64,000 bases of DNA from Nitrincola sp. (GTDB taxonomy: Bacteria; Pseudomonadota; Gammaproteobacteria; Pseudomonadales; Balneatricaceae). The position numbers were made by a program, and so were the translations under genes. Location: positions 1 through 64,000 of the forward strand of contig JAJOJN010000047.1 of the NCBI GenBank assembly GCA_021208565.1, read 5' to 3'. Of this stretch, positions 33,544 through 45,327 are shown one piece after another; position 1 is the first letter of the stretch, and every line of letters begins with the position of its first letter. The notes under the pieces are model-generated. The model did not search any database, was not told the DNA's origin, and was given only the letters and a program-made list of their open reading frames with translations.

Positions 33544-33642
33544 TCAGTCATAATATTGCGTTTAGTTATAATTCTTGATCATTACCGCTCATCAGAACCA
33601 CCCAGGGATATACCGATTAGCTGCAATGCACAAAACACTATC

Positions 33643-33673
33643 ATTATATAACGCGACCCTCGATTAACTTCAA
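33643..33673 (-). promoter_or_regulatory. Candidate promoter for hfq inside the end of miaA
   Basis: Minus-strand TTGAAG (33668-33673) and TATATA (33645-33650) with 17-base spacing; an alternative TATAAT lies two bases further on. The boxes fall in the last codons of miaA, about 125 bases before the hfq start. In E. coli hfq is also transcribed from promoters within miaA. Predicted from boxes only. Confidence 0.45.
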
Positions 33674-34586
33674 GCAATCTTGCAGGTAATTCTGCTTATT
33701 GTTCGATAAACAGTGCAAATCAGACCAACTTCGTAACCAAGTGTACTGTCGCTTAGCTAATTGGCGTGTTGCCACTATCGACTTATCTTTCATCTGCTGA
33801 TAGGTCAGCTCACCTTTAAAGTAGTGCCACATCTGACGATAGCCTACACATCGAATCGAGGGCATCGTTTCGTTTAGATCACCTCGCTGATAGAGATCTG
33901 CAACCTCTTTTTCAAAGCCTTCGTCTAACATGAGCTGAAAACGCTCAGCAATACGCTGATGCAAGACGGCTCTATCATCAGGCATTAAACCGATACAAAG
34001 TGGCTCAAAGGAGAGCTTAATCGACTCTTGCTGATCCCAATGCGATGTCATGGAACGACCAGTCAGTAAAAAAAACTTCTAACGCACGCTGAACACGCTG
34101 TGTATCCGTGGGATGAAGCCTTGCAGCCGCCACAGGATCTACTTTAGACAAATCAGCATGGAGCGCTTCAATACCTTCAGTTTTAACACGTTGGTCTAAC
34201 TGAACCCTTAAAGCAGGATCAGATGCTGGCAGAGCTGCCAATCCCTTCAATAGGGCATTGAAATACATCATCGTACCGCCAACCAATAAAGGGATTCTTT
34301 GCGCTCGATGTGCTTCTTGAATCAGCCTTAATACGTCTTCTCTAAACTCAGCTGCCGAATAACTCTCCGACGCATCCTTAATATCCACGAGATGATGAGG
34401 ATAGGCACTGAGCGTTTTCGAATCTGGTTTCGCTGTACCTATATTCATACCACGATAGATCAAAGCGGAATCCACACTGATTAAAGAAACTGGCAATCGA
34501 TCGGCAAGCTGCATCGCCAAGTCCGTTTTTCCGGAGGCAGTTGGACCCATTAAACAAATGGTGAGCGGTTTTGATTTACTGTCCAC
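33644..34586 (-). CDS. miaA: tRNA dimethylallyltransferase MiaA
   Basis: Adds an isopentenyl group to A37 of tRNAs reading UNN codons. It has the P-loop [49 protein letters not shown] and the C-terminal [12 protein letters not shown]. The start is GTG, overlapping the end of mutL. One frame break at A8 34068-34075 splits the C-terminal third; repaired, the protein is about 314 residues. Confidence 0.95.
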
Positions 34587-36435
34587 GAAGAAATAACTTA
34601 TCCAATTCTGATAGGGTCAAACTGATCCAAGTAGGTCGACCATGATTGCATTGCCCACTGCCGTTCTGTTTGCTGCCATGTCACGTAACAATGCGTTCAT
34701 TTCGGTCAAGGTTAACTGTCGATTAGCACGAACAGCTCCATGACAAGCCATGGTTCCTAAGAGTTCATTAATGTGATTTTCGATTCGCTGACTTGATCCC
34801 ATCTCAACAAGATCGGCAATGACATCACGGACTAACTGTGCCACATCTGATTTTGCCAAGTAGATCGGCACCTCTCGAATCACGAGACTTTCATCACTGA
34901 GGCGCTGGAGCAAGAAGCCTAAGCGCTCAAATAGCTGAGCATGATGCTCAGCCATCTCAGCCTCTTTGCGACTCACCGATAAACTCACAGGAACCAATAG
35001 TGGCTGACTGCGCAAACGATCCTCCGAAAGCGCCTGTTTCATCCGCTCATAAACGATTCGCTCATGCGCGGCATGCATGTCTACCAAAATCAATCCCTGA
35101 GCACTTTGCGACAAGATATACACACCATGAAGCTGTGCCAGCGCAAAACCTAATGGCGGTGTACCATCAGAAGACTGAGCCACTGGGGCGGAGTCAGCAA
35201 AATGTGCACTTGAGGCAGACTCATTTACTAAGGAAGAGGTCTGCGGGTATAGCTGCCCATAGTGTTCAATTTGCCGCTGCACTGCAGCAGTTGAAGACAC
35301 TGATGGCACTGAAGGTGGCAGGTGAAATCGACTTTGATCAAACGTCTGTGACGGCACTGCCTGTTGCACCGAAGACGAAGGGGCTTCGAGAACACTGGCA
35401 GGTGTCATTTGCGCAATCACGCGGTGCAAAGAACGGTATATAAAGTCATGGACTAAACGACTTTCTCGGAAGCGGACTTCATGCTTCGTGGGATGAACAT
35501 TGACATCCACCAGCGCCGGATCTAATTCCAAATAAAGTACGAAAGCAGGGTGTCGGCCATTATACAGTACATCTTGATAAGCCTGACGAACCGCATGACT
35601 GACTACTTTATCCTTAATAATTCGGCCATTGACGAAAAAGTATTGTTGATCAGCCTGACTTCTGGAATGCGTAGGCTGTGTGATCCAACCATACAAACGT
35701 AAACCAGAGGCTTCTGCTTGCATATCAACCACTAGAGCATGCTCGATAAAAGGCTGTCCAAGCAAAAGAGATAAGCGTCTTTCCTTTTCAAGTTCGGACT
35801 GAGCTGACTTCAGTTGATAGAGTTGTTTGCCGTTGTGTCCTAGGGAGAAACTGACATCAAAACGACTCAAGGCTAAGCGTCGCACCACCTCTTCAAGATG
35901 ACCAAATTCCGTTTTTTTCTGTGCGTAAGAATTTTCGTCGAGCCGGAGTGTTAAAAAAAAAGATCCCGAACCTCAACCGAGGTGCCATAAGGATGAGCTG
36001 CAGGCGTTATTCGTGGTTCCATATCGCGCCCTTCGACCGCCACCGACCAAGCTTCCTGTTGATCCTGTGTTCTTGAGGTGAGGTTAACCGAGACACGGAA
36101 CTGATACTGGCTAGTGCTTCACCGCGAAAACCCAGACTGATCACCGCTTCAAGATCTTCTAGAGCGGTAATTTTTGAGGTGGCATGACGACTTAGGGCTA
36201 AGGATAAATCTTCTTTCGGAATACCCGATCCATCATCTCGAATACGGATGAGACGAACACCCCCCTGCTCCACCTCAAGCGAAACGGTCTTGGCACCCGC
36301 ATCTAAACAGTTTTCCAACAATTCTTTGACAACTGACGCAGGTCTTTCTACCACTTCCCCCGCGGCTATCTGGTTAGCCAGTTGTGGGGAAAGTAAACGT
36401 ATGGATGACGTAGGATGATTTAATTGCCTTTGCAT
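34576..36435 (-). CDS. mutL: DNA mismatch repair protein MutL (endonuclease-type motif)
   Basis: N-terminal GHKL ATPase motifs are visible: [25 protein letters not shown] and [13 protein letters not shown]. The C-terminal domain contains [12 protein letters not shown] near 35060-35090, which fits the DQHA(X)2E(X)4E nuclease motif except for one residue, plus ACHGAVRAN and the terminal CNHGRP. E. coli MutL lacks these. Four frame breaks: about 36098, A9 near 35950-35958, A7/T7 near 35914-35920, and about 34645. After the last is repaired, the protein ends [17 protein letters not shown] at 34576, overlapping miaA. About 619 residues. Confidence 0.93.
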
Positions 36436-37898
36436 TAGCCCGCAGGAATCCTTAAGACCTGACCCACACGAATCTGATCACCGTTAATTTGATTAGCGGC
36501 TCTCAATGCCGATACCGAAACACCATTTCTAACCGCAATCACCGATAGGGTATCACCGGGTTGTACTCGATGTGTTCTATCACCGCCAGCAAGCGCACCC
36601 CCTTGGCTTTTACGCCATGCTACCCAGGTCATATCAGGTGGTTTTTGCCAGAAATAATCTTTGATACCCTGCATGATCGCGCGAGCCATTCTTTGCTGAT
36701 AGGCAGCCGTTCTGAGCTGAGCCTCTTCCTGCGGGTTAGTAATAAAACCCGTTTCGATCAGAATGAGGTACATCAGGTGAACGCAAGACCGCGAAGTTAG
36801 CCATTTCCACATTAGGTTTGTGCATACGCGCAAACTGACCAATATTACTGTGAATAATATGAGCCACTTCACGACTGCCTGTGCGACTGGCGGTCATCGA
36901 CATGTCCAACAGCACACTCGCCAACACAGCGTCTTTATCTTCAAGGCTGACGTTACCGACACCCCCAATTAAGTCCGCACTATTTTCCCGATCCGCCAAC
37001 CAGCGACCCATTTCACTACTCGCACCTCGCTCGGAGAGCACCCAAACCGAGGCACCTCTTGCCGTGGGTGATTTCCAACCGTCGGCATGAATCGACACAA
37101 ATAGATCGGCATTCGCCTGTCTGGCCCGAAGGACACGGTTACGCAAGCTTACAAAGTAATCGCCGTCACGAATCAACACAGCTCGGTAACCCTGCTCTGC
37201 ATCTATCAGTCGTTTTAACTCACGCGCAATGGCAAGTACAACGTCTTTTTCGCGTGTACCATTGGGGCCTATAGCACCAGGGTCTTCGCCACCATGTCCA
37301 GCATCGATAGCGATAATAATGTCACGGAGATTGCCTTGCCCATTGGCAGGGGGTGAAGCTGTTGCAACAGGCGTGGGCGCAGGCGAGCTACTAGTGGTGC
37401 TGTTTGCAGAGGCATTAGAATCTGATGAGTTAGAAACTGGCTGTGATGACGCCGATGGATTAGCAGCAGGCTGTGTTGCGGTCGCCAGCGTATTTGCAGG
37501 GTTTCTAGGTCGATCACCAAGCGATGACCAAATTGATCATTTGGCGGCAAGGTAAAACTATTGGGTTTCACATTCGATTTCAGGTCCAGAACAATACGCA
37601 GCGTACCATTGCTGTGACTGTGACGAATACTGGCCACTGGACTGTCACCAAGGGACAAATGCTCAAATTCGGTCTTCAAACGGGCATTACTAACATCCAC
37701 CACGACACGATCAGGCCCTTCCAGTCTAAACAATCGATGTTCAACTGGCGCACTCAAATCAAATACTAAACGCGTATTATCAGGCGCCAGCCACGCACGA
37801 ACACCTTGCACGTCGACATTCGCCAAAGCAAAGGCCGGCATCATGGTAAACATGAGCAACATCAACCAAATCAATATTGTGCGAGTATTTACTTTCAC
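36435..37898 (-). CDS. amiC: N-acetylmuramoyl-L-alanine amidase with AMIN and LysM domains (AmiC/AmiB type)
   Basis: Periplasmic cell-separation amidase. It has a signal peptide ([18 protein letters not shown]), an AMIN domain ([26 protein letters not shown]), a Ser/Asn/Pro-rich linker, then an Amidase_3 domain ([47 protein letters not shown]) and a C-terminal LysM ([28 protein letters not shown]). Frame breaks near 37500 and 36785 interrupt it. A C-terminal LysM points to the AmiB-like form found next to mutL in many Gammaproteobacteria, so the symbol is approximate. Confidence 0.9.
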
Positions 37899-37907
37899 AA
37901 TGTGCGC

Positions 37908-38381
37908 TTACCCATTCAATTTACTTACTATTCTATCGGCAATGATACACCCTTTTTGAGTATTTTTTGACCATTTTATTTCTCTTCCTCGATTTTTTTC
38001 ACTTAAACAAAGTTCGATATCCGCTAGAGGTAACACACCCTGTCCCCTTTCGGGCCATTCGATTAAACAGAGCGCATTCTGGTCAAAGTAATCACGAATA
38101 CCGAGAAATTCCAGTTCCTCTGGATCGCCTAATCGATAGAGATCAAAATGATAGACCGTTATATCGTCAAACTCGTAGGGCTCAACGAGTGTATAAGTCG
38201 GACTCTTAACCGCACCTTGATGACCCCAATAAGAGATCACGCCACGACAAAAGGTTGTTTTTCCCATACCCAAATTTCCTTTCAGAAAAACAACAGCGCC
38301 CTCATTGCCGACGGCTTCCGCAAAAAGTCGTCCAAATTCAACAGTCGCTTGATCATCTTCAAGAAATGCACAGTTACTCAA
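37908..38381 (-). CDS. tsaE: tRNA threonylcarbamoyladenosine biosynthesis protein TsaE
   Basis: ATPase of the t6A37 pathway, working with TsaB and TsaD. It has Walker A (LKGNLGMGKTTFCRGVI), the TsaE string VKSPTYTLVEPYEF, and YHFDLYRLGDPEELEFLGIRDYF, followed by LIEWPERGQGVLP. 157 residues, intact. It lies between nnrD and the amidase, the standard order. Confidence 0.96.
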   Translation of the reverse strand: MSNCAFLEDDQATVEFGRLFAEAVGNEGAVVFLKGNLGMGKTTFCRGVISYWGHQGAVKSPTYTLVEPYEFDDITVYHFDLYRLGDPEELEFLGIRDYFDQNALCLIEWPERGQGVLPLADIELCLSEKNRGREIKWSKNTQKGCIIADRIVSKLNG

Positions 38382-38385
38382 CGAC

Positions 38386-39894
38386 TCACTCCTGCTTGTT
38401 ATTCAAAATAAAGGGTAATTGATCGATCAAGTCTGAGGCTAGAAGTCCTCGTTCACCTAAGGTCATCGCACACCTATCAGCTGCCTGAGCATGCACAAAA
38501 ACACCGATTCTAGCAGCATCTACCGCTTTAAGACCCTGCGCCATTAGACCGCTAATGATACCTGCCAGCACATCCCCCATTCCACCACTGGCCATACCGG
38601 GATTACCATCACTACAAAGATGAATGACATCACCATCAAAAAGTCAGCGTTCCAGCACCTTTTAAGCACCACTACACCGCCATAACGCTGCTGTAATACG
38701 CGCACAGCCGCAAATCGATCTTGCTGTACTTCTGCCACATCCCAGCCAAGGAGTTCCGCCGCTTCTCTTGGATGCGGGGTAATCACTCGTTTAGGATGCA
38801 ACACTGGGTTTTTAGCCAAGTAACGCAATGCATCCGCATCTAATACCTGAGGCAAACTGCTTTCGAGGACAGCTTGCATGACGCTATCACTCCAGGATGA
38901 GTCACCTAAACCTGGACCTGCCACTATCACAGAAGCTCGGGCTAACATCTGCTGCAAAGCGTGACTCTGAGTAACACCCCTTGCCATAATCTCTGGCTGG
39001 CGTGTTAAGGCTGCCAAGACATGTTCCGGGCGCGTTGCTAGCGAGGTCAGGCCCGCACCACTTCTTGCAGCGCTCTGTGCCGCCATAATGGCCGCACCCC
39101 CCATCCCCTCGGCACCCCCCAATAACCAGTAGATGACCAAAATTTCCTTTATGAGCTGAGCGTTGGCGCGCGGGTAATAACTCCAACAGATCTTGATGTT
39201 CCGTTCGAAACACACTGACCGGCACTCTCTCATAGAGTTCATCAGGAACACGTAAATTATCAAAGTAGAGTTCACCGACGTAATCTACCCCCTGATGCGT
39301 TAGCAGTCCCTGTTTAACACCGATAAAGGTCAGCGTCGCCTGTGCCCGCACACAGACACCTAACACTGTTCCGGTATCGCTGCACAAACCAGAAGGGATA
39401 TCGACCGAAACAACCGGTTTATTCTGCTGATTTAGCTTGCTGATAGCCTCTCGAACACTCCCTCTGACATCCCCCTTAAGCCCTGTGCCCAGTATTGCAT
39501 CTACAATCAAGTCACCCTGGAATTCAATATAGGGCTGCCATGCTTGCCACTGCACACCTAAACTTTCAGCCCAACGAAACGCGTCTAGCGCCTCTCCCGC
39601 CAATTGTTCTTCAAAGGGGTGGTGGCCAAAGGTCAACACCTGAACTTGAATACCCTGCTGCTGAGCCAAGCCAGCCACGATGAAACCATCTCCACCATTA
39701 TTGCCAGATCCACATAACAGTGTGATAGATCGACTCTCAGGCCATCGACGCTGAATCAGCGCAAAGAGTGCATGGCCCGCTCGCTGCATCAGACGAAATC
39801 CAGGGATAGCAAACGCTTGCGTTGCCAAATGATCTAAAGCACGTGTCTGCTCGGCCGTGTATACTGTGGCTGGCAGTGTGGTTCGACTCATCAT
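38386..39894 (-). CDS. nnrD: Bifunctional NAD(P)H-hydrate repair enzyme NnrD/NnrE
   Basis: Repairs hydrated NAD(P)H. The N-terminal epimerase domain shows LCGSGNNGGDGFIVAGLAQQ and VSVDIPSGLCSDTG. The C-terminal ADP-dependent dehydratase domain shows KGNFGHLLVIGG, VDADALRYLA-like LDADALRYLAKNP, TPHPREAAELLGW and the GMASGGMGDVLAGIISGL loop. Frame breaks lie near 39118 (C6 at 39115-39120) and near 38638. About 503 residues after repair, the usual fused YjeF size. Confidence 0.93.
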
Positions 39895-39930
39895 GCTAAT
39901 ATCTCCTTAACCTTTGATATCTATTCTGTC

Positions 39931-41068
39931 ATGCGTAACGAACAGAGCAAGCAAAATCATCCACTTCAAGACACTATTGAGATGGAACAACTCGCTAAGC
40001 AGATAAAAGCCTGGGCACTTGAACTTGGTTTTGCTCATTGCGGCATCACAGGCACCGACCTTTCTTCAGAAGCGGAGCACCTACAAAGCTGGTTGAGTGA
40101 AGGGATGCAGGGTGAGATGCAATGGCTGGGGGAACATCAAGAGAAACGCTTAGATGCCGCAAAGCTTCACCCCAATACACAACGGATTATCAGCGTTCGA
40201 ATGGACTATTTACCTGCCGACGTTCAAACACTCAGCATTCTTGAAAACCCTGATAAAGCGTATATTGCCCGTTACACGCTGGGACGCGATTATCACAAAA
40301 TTGATGAGAAAGCGGCTCAAAGCGCTGGGTGAAAAAATTCAATCACATTTACAGCAATCGCTAGTATTCCGCCCTTTTGTAGATAGTGCTCCCGTTCTTG
40401 AACGCCCTATTGCTCGCAATGCTGGACTTGGCTGGATAGGCAAACACACACTACTCCTGACAAGAGAAGCGGGATCTTGGTTTTTCTTGGGAGAACTATT
40501 CATTAATCTTCCCTTGCCGCTGGACCCACCAGAGCTGAAAAGCCACTGCGGGAAATGCACATCCTGTTTAGATATCTGCCCTACGCAAGCCTTCCCCAAA
40601 CCCTACGTGCTAGATGCGCGACGCTGCATTTCCTATCTTACCATCGAACACAAGGGCTCAATCCCCGAGTCACTGAGAAAACCCATGGGAAACCGTGTAT
40701 TCGGTTGCGATGACTGCCAGCTTTTTTGCCCTTGGAACCGTTTTGCTCAATCCAGTACAGAAGATGATTTCAAGCCACGTCATCAGCTGGATGACATCGA
40801 CCTGTTGACGCTCTTTACATGGGATGAAGCGACTTTTTTAAAAAACACTGAAGGATCGGCTATCCGACGAACAGGCTATGAAGGCTGGCAAAGGAACCTA
40901 GCCGTTGCCTTGGGCAACAGCACGGGCGGTGAACAGATTATCGCCGCCTTAGAACAACGGCTCAGCGACCAAGACTGCTCAACCCTATTGGCTGAGCATA
41001 TTCGATGGGCACTTGATCAGCTTACAAACGGAACAGGTTGCGACGATAGTAACGCAACTCCTCAATAG
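39931..41068 (+). CDS. queG: Epoxyqueuosine reductase QueG
   Basis: Cobalamin- and Fe-S-dependent last step of queuosine synthesis in tRNA. Two [4Fe-4S] cysteine clusters are visible: [16 protein letters not shown] and [25 protein letters not shown] and [10 protein letters not shown] are family strings. One frame break near 40315 joins the two halves ([15 protein letters not shown]). A later ATG at 39982 (MEQLAKQIK) is a plausible alternative start. The 3' end overlaps the convergent orn gene by 47 bases. Confidence 0.93.
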
Positions 41069-41564
41069 ACTCGCGTATATCATCTAGAGCCAGATGAGCA
41101 CCTTTTTTCTTAAAGCCATCCATAATAGATGGCTTCCAACGCTTGGCTAACTCTTTAATGGTGCTGACATCAATATTGCGATAATGAAAGTGAGCTTCAA
41201 GCTCAGGCATATATTTGACCAAAAAGCGACGATCCTGACCGATGCTGTTGCCACACATTGGCGATACACCCTTATCCGTATGCTGTCTCAAGAAAGCTAA
41301 CATCTGCTGCTGAGCTTCAGCCTCAGTTGTCTTACTTTCTCTGACTCTCGCTGTCAGCCCTGACTGACCATGCTGACGAGTACACCATTCATCCATCTGC
41401 GCCAACAGACTATCAGGCTGATGCACAGTGATCACATGACTTTCCGCGATTAAATTTAAATCGACATCCGTTACGATAGCTGCCATTTCAATGATGCGAT
41501 CTTTTTCCGGATCAAGACCTGTCATTTCCAAGTCAATCCATAGCAGGCTAGTTTCACGGGGCAT
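41022..41564 (-). CDS. orn: Oligoribonuclease Orn
   Basis: DEDDh exonuclease that clears short RNAs and pGpG. It begins [28 protein letters not shown] with the catalytic DxE, and has [15 protein letters not shown] and the C-terminal [19 protein letters not shown] with the H and D of the DEDDh set. 180 residues, the normal length, ending inside the 3' end of queG. Confidence 0.97.
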   Translation of the reverse strand: MPRETSLLWIDLEMTGLDPEKDRIIEMAAIVTDVDLNLIAESHVITVHQPDSLLAQMDEWCTRQHGQSGLTARVRESKTTEAEAQQQMLAFLRQHTDKGVSPMCGNSIGQDRRFLVKYMPELEAHFHYRNIDVSTIKELAKRWKPSIMDGFKKKGAHLALDDIRESIEELRYYRRNLFRL

Positions 41565-41694
41565 GCATCTTTCTCCTGAGTTGACGTTACATCGTCTGAC
41601 TGTATTAATTCTGCGCTATAGAGTACCTTATTGACACTCAAGAACGAAGTCCATTCAGCATCGCATTCATTAGATCAGGAAAACCACTTTACCC

Positions 41695-42720
41695 ATGAGC
41701 AAACGCAAGGTGACCCGCCGACAAGCTTGGCGTATCGATAAAATTCAGGAAGAGCGGGCAAATCGCGCTCAACGCCGTGATTCTCAAATAGAGAAGCAAT
41801 TGTCCGGTGGTGAATTAGGACCTGAACAGCCTGGATTGATCATTTCTCACTATGGCAAACAGGTTGATATCGAAGTTTTAACGGGTTCACATGCTGGTGA
41901 AATCGTGCGCTGTCATTTACGTACCCATCTGGGACAACTGGTCACGGGTGATGAGGTTATTTGGTGTCGCTCACCCGATGGCGGAGTTGTGGTCGCTGTT
42001 CAACCGCGTAAAAGCCAACTACAACGCCCCAACAATTATGGCGAACTCAAACCGGTGGCGGCGAACATTGATCAAATTATCATTACCCTTGCACCTGAAC
42101 CGAGGGCTCACCCAAACCTGATTGACCGTTACCTCATTGCCTGTGAACGTTCAGAAATAGAGCCCATTTTACTGCTAAACAAAACAGATTTAATTAATGA
42201 AGAAAATGCTCAATGGCTGATGCCGATGATGGAAATTTATCAGCAGATAGGCTATCGCATTATTCATACTTCAGCAGGACGTGAAGAATCACTGAGAGCC
42301 TTAAAAGAACAACTCAATGATCGAGTGAGTGTCTTTGTCGGTCAATCAGGGGTTGGCAAATCCTCTTTGATAAATGCGCTATTGCCGGGCATCGACTTAA
42401 AAGTGGGTGAACTATCTGAACAAAGCGGCAAAGGACGCCACACAACAACTACCGCACGCCTTTTCCATATGCCTGATGGAGGTGACTTGATCGACTCACC
42501 AGGGATTCGCGAGTTTGGCATGTGGCACATGGATGAAGCAGAGGTACTCGAGGGTTTTGTCGAATTCAGACCTTTCATAGGTCACTGTCGCTTTAGAGAT
42601 TGCCAGCATCAACATGAGCCTGGTTGTGCGCTTTTAAAGGCAGTTGAAGATGGAGAAATTACCGAACAGCGGTTCCGTAGCTATCGAATGATTATTAACT
42701 CCATGAACGAAACGCTGTAA
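41695..42720 (+). CDS. rsgA: Ribosome small-subunit GTPase RsgA
   Basis: Circularly permuted GTPase acting in late 30S maturation. It has an OB-fold N-terminus, then G4 (LLNKTDLI) before G1 (GQSGVGKSSLINALLP) and G3 (DSPGIREFGMWH), the permuted order. A C-terminal zinc knuckle follows (CRFRDCQHQHEPGCAL). 341 residues, intact. It is divergent from orn, as in pseudomonads. Confidence 0.97.
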   Translation: MSKRKVTRRQAWRIDKIQEERANRAQRRDSQIEKQLSGGELGPEQPGLIISHYGKQVDIEVLTGSHAGEIVRCHLRTHLGQLVTGDEVIWCRSPDGGVVVAVQPRKSQLQRPNNYGELKPVAANIDQIIITLAPEPRAHPNLIDRYLIACERSEIEPILLLNKTDLINEENAQWLMPMMEIYQQIGYRIIHTSAGREESLRALKEQLNDRVSVFVGQSGVGKSSLINALLPGIDLKVGELSEQSGKGRHTTTTARLFHMPDGGDLIDSPGIREFGMWHMDEAEVLEGFVEFRPFIGHCRFRDCQHQHEPGCALLKAVEDGEITEQRFRSYRMIINSMNETL

Positions 42721-42747
42721 ACTGATTGTATCTCTGGCCAGTCGAGT

Positions 42748-44434
42748 ATGCAGATGTCACCAAAATCGTTATCACCCAAAAGCATTGAGGAATGGCTAGA
42801 CTTTTTTAAGGATAAACCGATTCCTGTCAGAGCCAGTACCCTTGTACGTTTACGAAAAGAGCTCGATTCGCCCAAAAGCAACCTATTAAGTTTAGCGCCG
42901 ATTATCAAACTCGACCCTTTGATGGTGCTTCAAGTAACCCGTGATGCTCAAGCTCTTCTAGCCACGAAGTCAGCCAAAGTAGCTAGCATTGATCACGCTG
43001 TACAAACGCTTGGATTTGATCGAATTCAAAAGCTATTGAAGAGTTTAGACCCCTTTAAACTCAATCCCTCAAGTACCATACACACCATGTTTATGCGGGC
43101 TGTAGCTGATAGCCATCATGCCGCCACACAAGCAGCAGAGTTTGCACGACTGAAACACCTCCCTCAGGTGGAAGAGATAAAACTAGCGGCTCTACTCTAT
43201 GGCTCGATTCACTGGCTGGCTTGGCTTTACGCTCCTCTTCACAAGGAGGCTTATCAACGAAAAGTCCTTCAGGAGGGTGTTGATGTTGCCTTGGCAGAGT
43301 TCGACGTTTTTGGCTGCACGCTACAAGCTGTCGGACACCACTGGGCTAAAAAAACTTAATTTACCCGAATTGACTGTAACCGCCTTGAGTCACGACACCT
43401 CCCCCTCCTCCGACCTGCTCGCAAAACTGCATATGAAAGCGATGGGTGATCCCAGATTAGAGGGAGATGACTTAAGGGAAATTAACCATTTTTTCCAGCA
43501 ACCCTACTTCCCGGTCAAACTGTCTAACTGGTTGGCTCTGACGGCTACCAGAGGTTGGAACACTCAAAAAGCCAAACGGCTTTACGAAATTATCAGTGAT
43601 TATCTCGGGATGGAAAAGGATTCAACCCTAGCTCATCTGCATCGTTTGTGTGCCGAGTCAGCGCGTGAATATGCTCAACCTGGCGTTCTTTCACCGGCCA
43701 GTGAAATGCTGTTATTACCGAGTAAGAGCCAGACGTTTTTAGGAATGCTATCAGACAAGGAACGGGAGCAACTCGATGCTAAAGTGCCTGTGGTCACACA
43801 AGAGGTAACCCGCCCTGCAAACACTTCTTCTGAGGCAAATGCCGCCATTAAGAAGGCTCGGCAGACAGCTCAGAACCCCCAGAAAACAACAGCTATTCCT
43901 GATTCCTATCTCGATAAACCTTTATTCGAGTCAATCTACGCCGAATTGCAGGCACTCGGGAACAGTGATAAAACCCATTTCGTTAAAGCAGGACATATTA
44001 TCAAGCAGCTCCACCGAGGTCTTGCTGAAGGGCTCGGTATCCAACGGGTGATTATTTTCCAAGTCGTTCAAAAAGAGCAGCGACTAATACCCTTACTCAG
44101 TTCAGGATTTAATCCAGATGCTGCCTTAAAAAGCTATCAACAAGATCTCAAAATTCCGAGTCTATTTAAACGGGCACTCGCTAAGCCAACCTTTGTGTGG
44201 TTTTCGAGTGAAAATAGTCAAACGCCTTATGCCATTGATACCCAGTCAATTTGAGCGTGTCATGCCGGTGAATGACTGGCTGATGATGTCTCTTTTTGAC
44301 CTAAGGGCGCTATAGTGATCATTTACGCCGATCACGGGCACGATGCCTTACCTTTGAATCACTTTTTGGCTGAAGGCTTTAAAGTGTTATGCACAAGCGC
44401 CAATCAAGCCTTAAAAAAACTTACCACAGGATAA
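42748..44434 (+). CDS. HDOD-domain protein
   Basis: Residues 1-200 match the HDOD fold: SIEEWLDFFKDKPIPVRASTLVRLRKEL, LSLAPIIKLDPLMVLQVTRDAQ and VASIDHAVQTLGFDRIQKLLKSL. The C-terminal half looks like a sensory domain of GAF character (FVKAGHIIKQLHRGLAEGLGIQRVIIFQVVQKEQRLIPLLSSGFN). Frame breaks near 43353 (A6), 44205 and 44327 split it. After repair the tail reads RLMPLIPSQFERVMPVNDWLMMSLFDLRA and then VVIIYADHGHD, stopping at 44434 just before psd. About 561 residues. HDOD proteins often act in signalling; the target here is unknown. Confidence 0.75.
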
Positions 44435-44437
44435 ACA

Positions 44438-45301
44438 GTGAAAAATAAACTTTTTATATTATTTCAACAGCTTGTTCCTCAACATCTACTCTCAAGATGG
44501 GTGGGCAAACTTGCTGATTGTGAAACGCCCTGGATCAAAAATCGATTTATCGGCTGGTTTCACCGTCAATACCAGATCAACATGAGTGAAGCGAAAGAGG
44601 AAAACCCTTTTGCATATGCCAGCTTTAACGCTTTTTTCACCCGTGAACTCAAGGCCGAAGCACGCCCTATTGATCAAGATCCAGACGTACTGGTATCTCC
44701 GGCTGACGGAGCGATCAGCCAGCTCGGCAAGATAGAGCAGGGCCGTATCTTTCAGGCCAAAGGTCGTAGTTACAGTCTGACCAACTTATTGGGGGGTGAT
44801 CTCGATCGCGCGGCGCCTTTCATTAATGGGGAATTTGCAACAATTTACCTCTCACCCAGAGATTATCATCGTGTTCACATGCCCATCAGTGGCGTCTTGC
44901 GTGAGACGGTCTATATTCCCGGTGAACTCTGGTCAGTGAACCAAGTGACAGCAGAAGGCGTAGACCAGTTGTTTGCCCGAAATGAAAGACTTGTCGCCAT
45001 CTTCGATACTGAAATTGGCCCAATGGCCATGGTTCTAGTCGGAGCCATGATTGTGGCGGGTATTGAAGTGGTTTGGGAAGGGCAAGTTGCTCCGCCTATG
45101 AAACGCCCACAGGTACTCGGTAAACACTATAATGATCAATTGACCTTAGCCCGTGGCGAAGAGATGGGGCGCTTTAAACTGGGTTCAACGGTGATCCTGC
45201 TTTTCGGTGAACACGCGGTCAACTGGCATGAACAACTGAGTGCTAGCAGCCCTGTTCAATTAGGTCGCCCACTGGCATCGTTAAACACCCATTCTGTATA
45301 A
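44438..45301 (+). CDS. psd: Phosphatidylserine decarboxylase Psd
   Basis: Makes phosphatidylethanolamine. The self-cleavage motif that creates the pyruvoyl group is LGST in GRFKLGSTVILLFGE near the C-terminus. SPADGAISQLGKIEQGRIFQAKG and LSPRDYHRVHMPISG are family strings, with the charge-relay Asp and His. The start is GTG at 44438, 3 bases after the HDOD gene. 287 residues, intact. Confidence 0.97.
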   Translation: MKNKLFILFQQLVPQHLLSRWVGKLADCETPWIKNRFIGWFHRQYQINMSEAKEENPFAYASFNAFFTRELKAEARPIDQDPDVLVSPADGAISQLGKIEQGRIFQAKGRSYSLTNLLGGDLDRAAPFINGEFATIYLSPRDYHRVHMPISGVLRETVYIPGELWSVNQVTAEGVDQLFARNERLVAIFDTEIGPMAMVLVGAMIVAGIEVVWEGQVAPPMKRPQVLGKHYNDQLTLARGEEMGRFKLGSTVILLFGEHAVNWHEQLSASSPVQLGRPLASLNTHSV

Positions 45302-45327
45302 CTTTTGTTGTAGCTTAGGATAGGAAA

